From Beroe forskalii (Eukaryota; Ctenophora; Nuda; Beroida; Beroidae): DNA of 64,000 nucleotides. The stretch's first letter is position 1; each line of letters starts with the position of its first letter. The notes beneath the pieces were generated by a model that was not told the origin of the DNA, did no database searches, and saw only the letters and a list, made by a program, of their open reading frames with translations. Below are positions 33,968-45,220 of this stretch, in pieces. The stretch is from the NCBI GenBank assembly GCA_011033025.1, contig WFMF01000141.1:186001-250000 (forward strand), read 5' to 3'. The translations under genes were made by a program, and so were the position numbers.

Positions 33968-34106
33968 ATGGGTTATAGGAAGAATGTCATCTTTGGCCTG
34001 TTATGTATTGGTGTTGCTATCTTCACAAGGATCATATCTCGAAAATATTTCAAAAACCCTCCTTCAAATGACATTGACATGCCACAAAGTTGTGAATTTG
34101 CTAATG
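33968..34106 (+). CDS. First exon of an unidentified membrane-protein gene
   Basis: MGYRKNVIFGLLCIGVAIFT, then RIISRKYFKNPPSNDIDMPQ and SCEFAN, followed by gtaagt. A hydrophobic segment at residues 8-20 flanked by basic residues looks like a signal anchor or first transmembrane helix. An in-frame ATG nine codons earlier (33941) lies inside a diverged duplicated segment also found at 31.0 kb, so I prefer the ATG at 33968. The exon ends in phase 1, matching the next exon. Confidence 0.5.
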
Positions 34107-34540
34107 GTAAGTTGGAAAAGTTTGGTAATTGCAAATTACCCTTCAGAAGCAAATATAGCTATATAGAATCAGATGCAAATGTAGCTACTTTCAAAGCACA
34201 ATAACACAGATAAACTTATTATTTGATTTTCAACAACAATAGAAATAATTTCAGATATCAAAGACATTTGTGTATAATAGTAAAACAAAGATTAGTAAAA
34301 CAAACCCAGCAATCTGCTCATATTTCAGGACATGTCTTTAAGTTCATGGGACATCCACTTTAGTACCTCACTCCATGCATTCAACCACATCTCAAATAGG
34401 TAAAAAAATATGATAATACAGCTGAATACTTGTTATCTTAGCATCTCAAAGATAAATTTCATGAATTTACAAATTCTGCAAAATTCCAATGTACTATCAT
34501 TACTTATTGGAAAATTTTCATGTTCAATTTCATTTTTCAG

Positions 34541-34632
34541 CCACTGGAAAGAAAGACATTTTTTATTATGACTTAGGAGGGACATTTTGCATGTGTGAAT
34601 GGAAATGGGATGTCTATGAATACTGGTCTAAG
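34541..34632 (+). CDS. Exon 2 of the unidentified membrane-protein gene
   Basis: Acceptor atttttcag and donor gtaatt bracket two bases plus 30 codons: TGKKDIFYYDLGGTFCMCEW, then KWDVYEYWSK. Phase 1 to phase 0. Aromatic and acidic, probably a loop facing one side of the membrane. Confidence 0.55.
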
Positions 34633-34871
34633 GTAATTTATAAATTAGTGATACATTACGAGACATATCTTAAATGGGGTTCATTGACTGTAAGCCATGT
34701 TGTGGTACCAGTTTGCTCTTCTTCAAGTTATCATGATCGATGCTTAAAAATTTTTTATCAGCTGTCAATGAAATCTGAAAAAAATTGATGTACCACTTCA
34801 TCACACTAAACCATTCAATACAAAATATGAATTTTTATAACTGATCTGTAAACTATTTTTCTTGATTTCAG

Positions 34872-34938
34872 GTAATTTCTGGGTTTGCCTTCAACTTTGC
34901 TCATGTTATTGGGACATTTGAGTTTTATGTTCTTACAG
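34872..34938 (+). CDS. Exon 3 of the unidentified membrane-protein gene
   Basis: Acceptor cttgatttcag and donor gtttgtg. It encodes VISGFAFNFAHVIGTFEFYV, then LT plus one base. This is a hydrophobic, aromatic-rich segment compatible with a membrane helix. Phase 0 in, phase 1 out. Confidence 0.55.
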
Positions 34939-35714
34939 GTTTGTGTTAAATGTTGATGCCTCAAAATCTGCTTTTACTATTGTAATAGATAAAACTTAAA
35001 ATAGATTATTATAAATCAGGAATTTTAATTTCAACTGTATCATCTTTCTTCTTTGTAACAGTTACTATTCAGTGAACATCATTAGGAAGCAGCAATTTAA
35101 TCTGGCTTATAATGTTCAACATAATGGTCTGATTTTAATTGAAATAGAGTAACATGATACTGGAATTAAGAATTTGAAATAACATATAGTCATGGCAACG
35201 AATTTATTTTATAGCCCAGTAATGAAAGAATACATCCAATTTATTCTCTTTTGACTGTGTTGTACTGGTACAAGATAAACTATGGTGTTCTGATTGAACG
35301 ACCCAATCCATAGAATCAGTACAGCTCCAATTATCCTATTAACTAACGATTTATGGAAATACTTAGTTTAACTATAACCTAACTACATAGCTATACTAAT
35401 GTATCCCAGGAATTGCAATTTTATTTTTGTTTCAACACCACTCTTTCTTTCTCAGGAGTTAGGAATATAAATACTAAATAGAAAGCTTTTTTGTACTGAA
35501 TAATTTGTTTTACCCAGCACTTCTGCTATCAAACTAACTTTTGACTCAATGAGAAGAAGTTAACAAGCTTTTCATCATAAGTTGACTAACTTGTTAACTG
35601 ACAGTACTTGCATTCCATCATAGTTGGATGTTTCAAAACTTAAACTATAAGCTGATAATGCCACGATACCACGCCAAACCGCCTGTTATTAGTGTACAAG
35701 ACACGCTATATACT

Positions 35715-36015
35715 CCAGGAAACACTATACTTCTGTACCGTTGTTTGTAGATTCAACTGCCTCAGGAAACACTATACTCTGTATCGTTGTTTGTAGAACA
35801 CACTACCTCAGTTTACACTACTTCTGTACCGTTGTTTGTAGCTTCAACTGCCTCAGGAAACACTATACTTCTGTTATTCTGTACCGTTGTTTGTAGCTTC
35901 AACTGCCTCAGGAAACACTATACTTCTGTACCGTTGTTTGTAGCTTCAACTGCCTCAGGAAACACTATACTTCTGTACCGTTGTTTGTAGCTTCACCTGC
36001 CTCAGGAAACACCAA
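35715..36015 (+). repeat. About 46-bp minisatellite carrying multiple 3' splice sites
   Basis: About six units of the form CTGCCTCAGGAAACACTATA plus CTTCTGTACCGTTGTTTGTAG. The last unit contains the acceptor used by exon 4 (ctgcctcag|GAAACACC), so every unit presents an almost identical potential 3' splice site. Unit lengths vary from about 44 to 56 bases. Confidence 0.8.
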
Positions 36016-36120
36016 GCTCCTGATAATCGCTGTGTTTGTCAACGAGATGATTGAAGAGCTGTGGCTAACCAGTGGCTATTGGGGATTCACTTTGGACCCG
36101 CCCATGGACATGGAAGCAAG
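36006..36120 (+). CDS. Exon 4 of the unidentified membrane-protein gene
   Basis: After ctgcctcag it reads NTKLLIIAVFVNEMIEELWL, then TSGYWGFTLDPPMDMEA. An N-E-M-I-E-E-L pattern embedded in a hydrophobic helix suggests a functional intramembrane or membrane-edge acidic cluster. The exon end is uncertain: the frame meets TAA at 36122 and no GT donor is evident, so either the protein ends here in one isoform or the donor is non-canonical. Its acceptor belongs to a tandem array of near-identical acceptors. Confidence 0.5.
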
Positions 36121-36459
36121 ATAAACATTCGATAAAATTGGGTTAATTGGTAAAAATTCGATTCAGAGAACTTCAGACTTTATAAATGATATTTGATTAA
36201 AAGGTAATCTTGGTTTGTGTTGGGAAACGCAATTTCTAATCGAACCAACATTTGAAACAATAGTTCGGCCATAATTTAGAATTATGATTACATTTACAAT
36301 GTTGCAATTGTATCAACAGTATTGACGTTTGAATACCTACTCGGATTTTATGTTATAATCCAGAGCAAAGACCCCCCAAATAGTTGATGAGGTACTCAGA
36401 AAAACTTGTCTTAGCACCTACTCAGATTAACGTTATCAGATTTGCATAGAGGTGCTAAG

Positions 36460-36600
36460 CATACCTTAGTACACGAAATTAAGTAAGCAGAAAATTAAGC
36501 ACTCCAGCCGCCAAAAATGCTTAATTTGATGTAACTTAGTAATGTGCTTTCTTAATTAATTGGTCCGACATTATATGCGTTCTTAATTTAGTTCAGAATC
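36460..36600. repeat. AATTAAG inverted-repeat element, diverged
   Basis: GAAATTAAGTAAGCAGAAAA and TTAAGCACTCC face GGAGTG-like and CTTAATT blocks. Related to the better-preserved element at 37.18-37.30 kb. Confidence 0.4.
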
Positions 36601-37178
36601 AAATCAAAATTTGCGATAATCAAGCAAGGAAATATGATGCAGAAGTTATACACCTGATATCGATTAAGGATATTCAGCTTGCTTCATCACTTAAAATCGT
36701 GATAGTCGAAATCTCAAAGAATTTTGCTCACTTAGCCTCTAGATCTGAACAAATCTTCGATGTTTTCTGAGCAAAAGAATTTTCGGCATATTTTCCAAGT
36801 TCTCCTGCAAAAATCGTTTCCAATATTCCTACCAGTACCATGGATATTGCAGATGCTTAAGTAGATACACGCTTAAGTAAGCTCAAGCCCTTACACGCAC
36901 GACCAATCTCCAAGTCTTTTGGTTTCTTGGAAACAGAAGAAGCAAGGAAGATAATAATCAATGGGTGAAAGGAAGCTGGTATTCTCAGAGCGATTCAGGA
37001 GTGTAGAAATCCATCAGTTGACCACTGACCAGCTACTAGATCCGTTCTCAAAAATTCAAATTTGTGATCAAAGACGCCCAATGGATCGTTAATATTTACT
37101 TAATGACAAAATTTGGTCACTTAAATGAAAATGGTCTCATTCTTGCTGCCGAAATTTAACTCGAATTAAATAATTAGG

Positions 37179-37304
37179 TGCAGGAAATTAAGAAAGCATT
37201 AAATTAAGTAGCATAAAATTAAGCACTGAGGTCACAAAAAATGCTTAATTTGGTGCTGCGTAATATTGTGCCTTCTTAATTTTCGGAGTTCTTAATTTCC
37301 TGTA
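37179..37304. repeat. Palindromic MITE-like element (GTGCAGGAAATTAAG)
   Basis: GTGCAGGAAATTAAGAAAGC at one end and CTTAATTTCCTGTAC at the other, about 126 bases. Internally AATTAAGCAC...GTGCT is also inverted. Confidence 0.6.
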
Positions 37305-37805
37305 CTAGGTAATTTGATTTCGATAAATACAATAATGAATCATTATATTCATCGATTTACATAGCATAATGATATTTCGATAAATTATCATATTATGCTG
37401 TAACAATGAATACCATTATTGCTCTCTCCGTTTCTCCGAGCGTTATATCTGATAACACTTTCGAACTCGCAACCAAATTTCTCGGCTCCCTTGGTTCGAT
37501 ACAAACTGAAACGATCAAAATCCGTCGATTATAATATCTTTCTCAATTTTTGAGCTGTGCAACCGCCTCGACACAGTATCGGTGGCATCTGCACAGCTCC
37601 CAAAGTGAGAACTTATTAATTTGTTATAACAATTAACAGCAGGGTCTATGTATTATGTGTGACCTGCTATTGTGTGTGGCTGTAAGGCAGGATGGATGCA
37701 GGAAATGTGAGGGTGTAATCCTATATCCCAAGTTGGTACACCACCTGGTACCATCATTTACTATCTTAAATTCGTGTACAATAAGGATTTACTCCGCGAA
37801 AAAAA

Positions 37806-37872
37806 CGATGGCTTGACGTCATCAACCCACCACTATATGCTATAATAATGACGTCATCACCAGTATACGGAG
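37806..37872 (+). repeat. Dispersed CGGTTC/TGACGTCA repeat, copy in membrane-gene intron
   Basis: GATGGCTTGACGTCATCAAC, then CTATAATAATGACGTCAT. Two TGACGTCA palindromes flank the core. Confidence 0.55.
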
Positions 37873-39424
37873 TATTGGAGTACAATGGGACATTATAAAA
37901 TGTAACGTCTCAGTAAAACACCGTATCATCTTACAAAGTGGACTCTTAGGTAGTATTTGATTTATCACTGCGCGGAATAAGAAATCTGGCTTTAACTCAT
38001 GATAATATGCAATCCTAAGTTGTACTGATAAAACTGGTCAATGTATGGAGTTATCAGCTTGCCACTCATCAAAACTATGATTGTCATATTTTCAGCTGCC
38101 AATTTGGTGCGAGCTCTTTTTGCCCGCCTTGAGTTGTGCCTCAGGGTTTTCTTTAAGACAATCTGTAGACCCACCGAGAGATGCCGGATTTCCTAACTGC
38201 GTCCCCATGTGAAAAAGACGCAGTTTCTTGTCTCACAAAATTCAGAGAATTTCCAAAATTTCAAAAAAAATCGAAGACATGGATGCCAGCGCTTCAGCGC
38301 CCCAAGAAAATCCATAGTCGTAATCGACACCCTTAATAAATATCAAGTTGCAGCACGTGCATACGCTGGTTTTCAGATAAGAATCTTTGTGTTCCTCTAA
38401 TCTCTTGGCTCAGAGCTTATGTGACTGAAGTTTCAAAGGTCCTCCGCCCAAAATGGTGATTTTCAAGTTTCAAAATTCATATTTTTTGAGGCCTAAATAA
38501 ACGCTGGCCGCGGCTCTACCAAAGTTTTGATTTTATGCCCTACGTGATAAAAAATACTTGGAAAATAACACGAAATCAAAACCTGATATTGATTTTGGTA
38601 GCGAATCAATTGCATTTGTCGGGAATTTCCGAGAATTTTCTCATCAGTACCTAATCAACTTATTTAAAAAAAATTCTCGTGCATGTCATAGCAATTCGTA
38701 ACGTGTCACATGCATTCTGCCTACTTTTAATACATAAGTCCTAATACATAATGTTTTTATGTAAAAGGCAAAGACGGATGGTGCCAAAATACGTTTGAAA
38801 TTTACATAACACAAACTCGTGGTATAAACGAATGTATTATCATGCACTATGTAAGTATTATGTAGCAGTTAACTTGCTGGGATACTCAATACCATGCAAT
38901 GAACTCCTAACACAAACTGGTGTACTAACTTGGGAAATTTTAGATTTGAGGAGTTTTCGATAAAATCTTCATAATATTTTGTCACTACATTAATTAGATC
39001 AATTACATCGTTTTGGGTGCGATATTTGGGGATTTTAAAAGAAATTTCCAGCTTTATGCTTTTCGCAGTAAAGAAATTTAGGACACCAAAATTATAGCGT
39101 GCACATGAAAAGGTATCCTTCGTAAGTTACTCATGTTTATATCACAGAAAATGGGTCAAATATCAGATATACAAAATCAAATTTGATATGATAAACAATT
39201 ATCACTCGATAAAAATTATAGGCATTTCTTCATTTCTTCGTCTTCATTGACCCCGTTGGCTAATCTGTTTCTCTAGAACGCCTAGTTTTTACTTTGTCTA
39301 TTTCATAGATTCCAAATAGATTGAATTCAATGGAAAAAATCTGCCCTCTTCTTGTTTTCATATCGGTATTTTTGGCTGAAATTGGTGAAACAATTTAGTC
39401 CTAGATTTTTGATTTTTGGAGAAA

Positions 39425-39508
39425 TTTTACTGCCTTAATTAGTACACTTCTTAATTAGTACGTCCTTAATAAATACACTTCTTAATTTCTACCACTAAGG
39501 TATATTGT
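39425..39508 (+). repeat. One end of a CCTTAGTGG-type element
   Basis: TTAATTTCTACCACTAAGG followed by TA is the same terminus as the right end of the TA-flanked element at 59.1-59.9 kb. The internal TTAATTAGTACACTTCTTAA also matches. The opposite end was not found, so this copy is truncated or rearranged. Confidence 0.5.
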
Positions 39509-39610
39509 GCTTGTCCATATGTCTCATATTACCCAGTGAGTGATAGAACCAGAACTATGACTTTGTCCCATTTGACATACTGTCCCATTTGCCGCCTATC
39601 TCCCCTACAG

Positions 39611-39702
39611 TGTTCACAACACATTTCGATGTAGGTATTGGTCTGTTGCTGCTGATTTATACATACTCAATTATGTTGTACTCCTACAATGATCATTCAA
39701 AT
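39611..39702 (+). CDS. Later exon of the membrane-protein gene
   Basis: Acceptor tcccctacag and donor gtgagt. It reads FTTHFDVGIGLLLLIYTYSI, then MLYSYNDHSN. A clear hydrophobic helix (VGIGLLLLIYTYSIMLY) with an Asp at its start. It needs a preceding exon ending in phase 1, which exon 4 does not supply, so at least one exon between 36.1 and 39.6 kb was not found. Confidence 0.5.
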
Positions 39703-39729
39703 GTGAGTGGATTCTTGAGAATGTGAGAG

Positions 39730-39768
39730 TGTGTGTGTGTGTGTGTCTCTGTGTGCGTGTGTGTGTGT
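39730..39768 (+). repeat. (GT)n microsatellite
   Basis: GTGTGT run with a short TCTCTGTGTGC interruption. Confidence 0.9.
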
Positions 39769-40013
39769 ATTAGTGTATTGAATATTCATTTCGTGATTGT
39801 AATTGTATCTTTTCGATTTGTCTGTAGTCTGTACATTGATTTTGCAGAAGTTCATCCAAAATGAACGTTTTCAGTGGATCTTTGTTGATTGCTGCTTTTT
39901 CAAAATATCTTCAAAATGTACAAATGTGAAAACTAAGATTGATAATTTAATAAGGCGTGCTGTTCAAGGTGCTAAATCTGTCCAAATTTAACTTACTTCG
40001 AATCGGCCGTGTA

Positions 40014-40190
40014 TATACTATATAACCACGGCGCCAAGAGAGACTTTTGATCTTCACATATAGCACTCACTGGCGTTCGTACTATATGAGCAATTAGACA
40101 CTCACTGCGTTCGCGCCTAATTGTAATTCACCACGCTGCGCGTGGCGAATTGCAAAAGTCTCTCTCTAGTCGCGTGGTTATATAGTCTAT
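40014..40190. repeat. MITE-like palindrome (TATACTATATAACCACG)
   Basis: TATACTATATAACCACGGCG at the left and CGCGTGGTTATATAGTCTAT at the right, with AGAGAGACTTTTG/CAAAAGTCTCTCT pairing inside. The centre is CACTCACTGCGTTCGCGCC. About 177 bases. Confidence 0.7.
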
Positions 40191-40636
40191 ATTATGGAGA
40201 TTGGAAACTTAGAAACTACCTTTATTCGAAGTCACGCACTTCGTTCATACTGGAGAGATACATGAGTGGAGGGAAAATTGAAGAAATGAAACTCGCGAAG
40301 AAGTGGAGTCGTATGATGATTTGTCTACGAAGTAAAACCCGAGCTGCAGAATCCTATCAATCTGCAAATGGAGGAAGGAGAACTTTGCTGTTCTAAAGTC
40401 TAATTGCAACCTGTGTTGGTCATGTGATCAAGATTCCATCACCAAATTTAGGGTGTGAGGTCGATTTTTGCGGCCTCACCTGTTATCACATTCACAGTAT
40501 GCGCGGAAATTAAAGTTTCTAACGTGATTTGCCAAAGATAAATGGCCTAAATCAAAAAGCCGCTTGATTACGAGTTTTGTTTAATCCTCGTGCCAAGTTT
40601 AAAGGGTTTTCCCCAAAAAGTTATACTATTCATGTT

Positions 40637-40657
40637 TGGGGGGGGGGGGGGGGGGGA
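40637..40657 (+). repeat. Poly-G run
   Basis: About 21 consecutive G residues after CATGTTT. The exact length is unreliable in any assembly. Confidence 0.9.
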
Positions 40658-40699
40658 GAGATATTTCAAAGTTTTTCCCGACAAATCGCGTCATAATTT

Positions 40700-43600
40700 C
40701 CCGCGCGTACTGTAATCGCAGGCGAAACTGCAATCTGGAAATTTCATTACTTAAATACCTAAGTAAATAAGGCTAGGAGTCTATCAATATTTTTTCATGG
40801 GGTAGCTGTCGTTTTTCTCTATCAGAAACCTGAAACATAAAACGACGGGAATTGACACCCACATCCACCCCCGGCCCCTTAAAGTAAACACTTTAAAAAT
40901 CAGAATATATCGTTTAAAAGAAACTATATCCCTTTCACCACAGGTAACGGTCAAAATAGGTATTAAACCACACACACAGCGGTGTGTTAAAAAGAATGCA
41001 GCTACTCAGATAATACAATTACGAATATACACCAAGCCGTATATTGTGTAGGTCAATACAAATACTAAACAAAGTAGTTAAATGGATAAATGGTCACTAA
41101 CCGCGCAACCACTATTTAGGTACAACTAAGTAATGGTTTTAACCACACAATATATACTGAGTGCAAATCTGGAAAATCAGGCACATCTGATTCTGTATTC
41201 TGTGCTCGATTAATAAGTGCTCGTGTTTCTTTATCCGAGCTATGCAAAAAATTAAACTACAAAAAATGAATTTGAAGCTTGCATTTAGATCGTTATTTAA
41301 GGAAACCTATTAATGCCGACAGCTTAATCACAGCTTGCAGTGAATAGAAATTGACCCTTAGACCCTTAGATCCTTAGACCCTACACTTGACTCTTGATTG
41401 CGTGCGTATCTGCTAAAAATTCTTGCTCCAAAAAGAGATTTGTTCCACGCCCATGCCCCAATTTCATGCGCTCCGAATACATACATACATACATACGTTG
41501 TAGGTAATAACATTTCAGTGTGCTGGCTCTCCCTAGCTATGGAGACTGGGAGAGTTATGTAAACTCGGAACCTCCTACGACCACAGGCCAGAAAGTTAAT
41601 TTACTTATGGCCAAAATTCGTGATCTTCAGGGGGACAAACAATCTGGGTCTTCAAATATGATAAGTGCCTTTCTCAACGGCTTCCTTTTGTAGTAACTCT
41701 ATAATTGCTGGCACTGATCATCGCTTCTAACAGCCTTACATACAGAATAATTAGAAGATAGCGATCCATCTTTCCTCTAATTTTATAAACCCTTCGAAAC
41801 TGTACCTATATAACTCTTAAAAGTTTAAATATAACTCCAAGCTCCCTTATATAACAGTAGCGTAGGTATCTCTAAGGTGAATATCACGATACCAGTTCTA
41901 CTATCTTTGATACTGTAAGTGGAATATTTATCACTGCTAAAAGAAAAAGTTCAAGTAGATTCCGATATGCGCCGGACAATTCACGAATATAATCGTTTTT
42001 ATGACAATTTGTGATCGAGTATCTGAAATTGTTGCATTTGAAAATTTAGAGCTCGAACGTGACTGATCTGTAGATCTATTCAGAGACTTTACAACAGTTC
42101 ACAATCTCTCTAGGTCGAGTTCAAACTGATCTCACGACTTCGTGATCTCCTGGGAATCGAGGAATTGGTTGACGGCATGAAAACTTTCTTTTTACAGACT
42201 TGCAAATTTTCTAATGAGCAGAAATTCTAATGAGGAAGTTGCTTTAGTTATGAGTTGTAGGTACTTCATACCTAATAATACCTTATTGAATACATAGACA
42301 CGCGTCTATCGGGTCCATTTTGGGATACTTTCCGAGGGCATAAGCACGAGGGATGTATCCGGTTTTGGCCCGAGCCCGTAGGGCGAGGGTCTAAACCAAT
42401 ATGGCCCCCAGGCAAAATATCTGCTATATTATAGACCCGCATGAAAACGTCAGAGGGTTCTATATTTCAGCCAGTCTTTTCAACCGGCCCTATGAATAAA
42501 AATCGAATCACATTTGAACCGGCCCCTTCGAATTCAATGTGACGATAACTGTTAACAATGTTATTGAATGCGATACCTAAACCAGATTTAAACTGAAAAC
42601 AATAAAAGTAAGTAGACAACCGAACTGTACAAGTGTACATAAAGTTAAACAAATTGCTAGATACGCATAGGGTGATCCTAACTACACTGCCTTCTATCTC
42701 ATAGGTAATAAATACAGGTAGGTTATGAATTTTAATCGTATTCATGAAGCATGCTCCATTGTTGTGAAGATGCAGTGTACTGCTGATGTGCTATCCTCAT
42801 CTCTGGGCGTGAATATTTACAACAGACATACTTTATCGACTGCAAGCCCAGGCTGGCGTGAAAGGGTTTGTGAAAATTAATAATGCAGGAAGCGAACTTG
42901 ACCATGTCAGGTTCGATTCCATTTTGGTTAAGAATTTTCTCAGGGAAATTTGTCTAAATTTAGATGTTAGATAAGATAATGAACTCGTGACATGTCGCCT
43001 CTTCTTGATGTTCATGATGAAATTAGAGTATTTATTCTCATTCATGTCAAATGGTGAGACTGACTATATTATGTTCACGAAAAAGCGTGCATGTAAGACT
43101 AGAAATTTATCAATTGAAAAAATGAAACAGAAATATCATGTTTCAAAAGTTGACTTTCTTTCGGGCTCCAGGAATCTTTAATTTTGACGTTATCTTACGA
43201 TTATTACTGTCAAATTCCGTAAATAAATTATTTTAGGCAAGTATTGAAATGAAGCCACGTCTTATATCTTTATAAAAGTATCAAAGGTCTCAAAAATTTA
43301 CTCTGACTTTTTTATGTTTTGAGTTAGGTTGCTGGTGGTTCGACTTTGTATATCAAATGATTCGCTTCGCACTATCGTTTTTGTTATTGTTTTTGGTGTT
43401 TCCAGAGAACACACAAGTTGAAGGAAGCTCGTTTCTAGGCAAGGACCACTTTTTCAAAACCACTTTTTCAAAACCTTTTTCAAAACCTTTAGAATCAAGA
43501 ATTTCTAAAACACGAGCATGTTTTGAGATCTGATTCATACCACTATTAAATGTCGCTGGGGACAGAGGGAGGGATTGAAATTTAATCTTAATTCTAATTG

Positions 43601-43700
43601 GTCGTAATTGCACATTTCTTGTTCTTGGATAATGGATATAACTCGGATGTCAGCATATCGAACCCTTAATACACAATAAAAATGTCTTTGGATCATAATC
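40700..43700. other. Intron of the membrane-protein gene, no other gene seen
   Basis: AT-rich, with an ATAC microsatellite at 41476 and a GC-rich inverted segment at 42298-42450 (CCGAGGGCATAAGCACGAGG facing GAGCCCGTAGGGCGAGGG). AACCGGCCC-type motifs at 42480-42530 recur at 50,030-50,190. Confidence 0.4.
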
Positions 43701-43736
43701 GATATAACAGGAAAGTTTCATTTAACCGTGTTTTAG

Positions 43737-43815
43737 GTTGTTGGGAAGCCTGGAGCAGGTGCACTAGATGGAGCAGTGGCGCTACTGGTATTCTTTGGCA
43801 AAGCTGCCAAGACAG
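43737..43815 (+). CDS. Later exon of the membrane-protein gene
   Basis: Acceptor gtgttttag and donor gtgagt. It reads VVGKPGAGALDGAVALLVFF, then GKAAKT. Phase 0 in, matching the 39,702 donor; phase 1 out, matching the next exon. Gly/Ala-rich hydrophobic helix. Confidence 0.5.
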
Positions 43816-44052
43816 GTGAGTCCGGTGATTTGGTGAATTCTTATGGTGCATTGGTGCTTATTAGCTGGTGCTTCACTAATCACTGTACTCTTCATAAGTT
43901 ATCCCATTGGAAATTCCACTGATTCTTAAAGATCAATGAACATGTATAAAGGTATACTTTGTAAGTGTTTCTCGTTTAAGTCTTTACACCCATTTTTAAG
44001 TAATTATTGCATTCATACCAATACCAAGCCGTAAGCACCTTGGTCCCCGCAG

Positions 44053-44490
44053 GTGCAAGTGCAAGGGATACAGTCAGGGAGGTGAGTGCAGGAAGAAGTA
44101 CAATGATAGCAGGTGCTCATCCAACATCTCCTGGTACTGCCATTGTGTCGGGCCCAGGGGTGGTGCCCCTAGTTGGTGGTGTGGCTTCTAGGGTGGTACC
44201 CCAAGCTGGTGGTGTGGCTTCTAGGGTGGTACCCCTAGCTGGTGGTGTGGCTTCTAGGGTGGTACCCCTAGCTGGTGGTGTGGCTTCTAGGGTGGTACCC
44301 CTAGTGTGGCTTCTAGGGTGGTACCCCAAGCTGGTGGTGTGGCTTCTAGGGTGGTACCCCTAGTTGGTGGTGTGGCTTCTAGGGTGGTACCCCTAGCTGG
44401 TGGTGTGGCTCCTAGGATGGTACCCCTAGCTGGTGGTGTGGCTTCTAGGGTGGTACTCCTAGTTGGTGGTGTGGATTCTAAGGTGGTACC
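44053..44490 (+). CDS. Last recognised exon of the membrane-protein gene, with coding-length minisatellite
   Basis: Acceptor tccccgcag. It reads GASARDTVREVSAGRSTMI, then AGAHPTSPGTAIVSGPG, and enters an 11-residue repeat (VVPLAGGVASR) encoded by a 33-base minisatellite. The unit length keeps frame, but one unit near 44,306 lacks about 8 bases, which shifts the frame. A second in-frame block resumes at 44,306-44,494. Whether the repeat is translated is unknown; the exon may end earlier, for example at GAGgtgagt (44,080-44,081). Confidence 0.35.
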
Positions 44491-44715
44491 CTAACCTGGT
44501 GGTGTGGCTTCTAGGGTGGTACCCAAGCTGGTGGTGTGGCTTCTAGGGTGGTACCCCTAGCTGGTGGTGTGGCTTCTAAGGTGTTACCCCTAGCTGGTGG
44601 TGTGGCTTCTAGGGTGGTACCCCAACCTGGTGGTGTGGCTTCTAGGGTGGTACCCAAGCTGGTGGTGTGGCTTCTAGGTGGTTTTCCAAGCTGGTGGTGT
44701 GGCTCCTAGGGTGGT
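44157..44715 (+). repeat. 33-bp minisatellite (GGTGGTGTGGCTTCTAGGGT...)
   Basis: About 17 units of GGTGTGGCTTCTAGGGTGGT plus ACCCCTAGCTGGT. Mostly 33 bases, with a few 24-32 base variants. The units end about 200 bases before the 44.9-kb foldback element. Confidence 0.85.
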
Positions 44716-44959
44716 GTTCCGGTGAATGAGTCAAGAAATTCAGACTCAACTGTTAAATGTTACGCCGGAATTTCTAAATTTATAGACGTTCAGTTGGAAT
44801 CTAAATCGGTGAATCTGTGGACCAGTTTTTTCCTCGGCTGGGATTTCAATTTCAGGAATATTGTGATATTTCGGATTGTTAATGCATTAATAATTTAAAA
44901 AATTCGATCATTTTCTTTTATAGTCGGCGTATTTGAAATTGGCGGATCGATTTGAACAT

Positions 44960-45145
44960 CCGCGCCGGCTCACAAGTAAACTTGGTCACGTGACATCATA
45001 ACATTGACCAATCAGAGGGCAGCAGGAGACGCTGGACGCGCGCGCAACTCAGCGCGTTCTCAGAGACAGATAGTCCTCGAACGCAGGACGATTCATCAGT
45101 TGCGAGGTATTCACAAGTTAGAGATAGCATGGCAGAGGACCTGAG
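44960..45145 (+). promoter_or_regulatory. Captured promoter-like segment and start codon in element A
   Basis: GGTCACGTGACATCAT (E-box), GACCAATCAGAGG (CCAAT box), a GC-rich stretch with CTGGACGCGCGCGCAAC, then TTAGAGATAGC and ATGGCAGAGGACCTGAG followed by gtaac. This reads as a cellular promoter, 5' UTR and first coding exon (M-A-E-D-L). The same block occurs at 55,670-55,857 and, inverted, in both right arms. Confidence 0.5.
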
Positions 45146-45220
45146 GTAACTCCAACACTGCTCCAGAGTACATCGTGTATAAGTATTTTGCTTGTTGAAT
45201 CACTCGACCTTGTTGTCAAG

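Noticed and set aside
33968..43815. Assignment of the membrane gene to phosphatidylserine synthases
   Set aside because: The mix of aromatic and acidic membrane segments is only superficially similar; the characteristic motifs could not be aligned.
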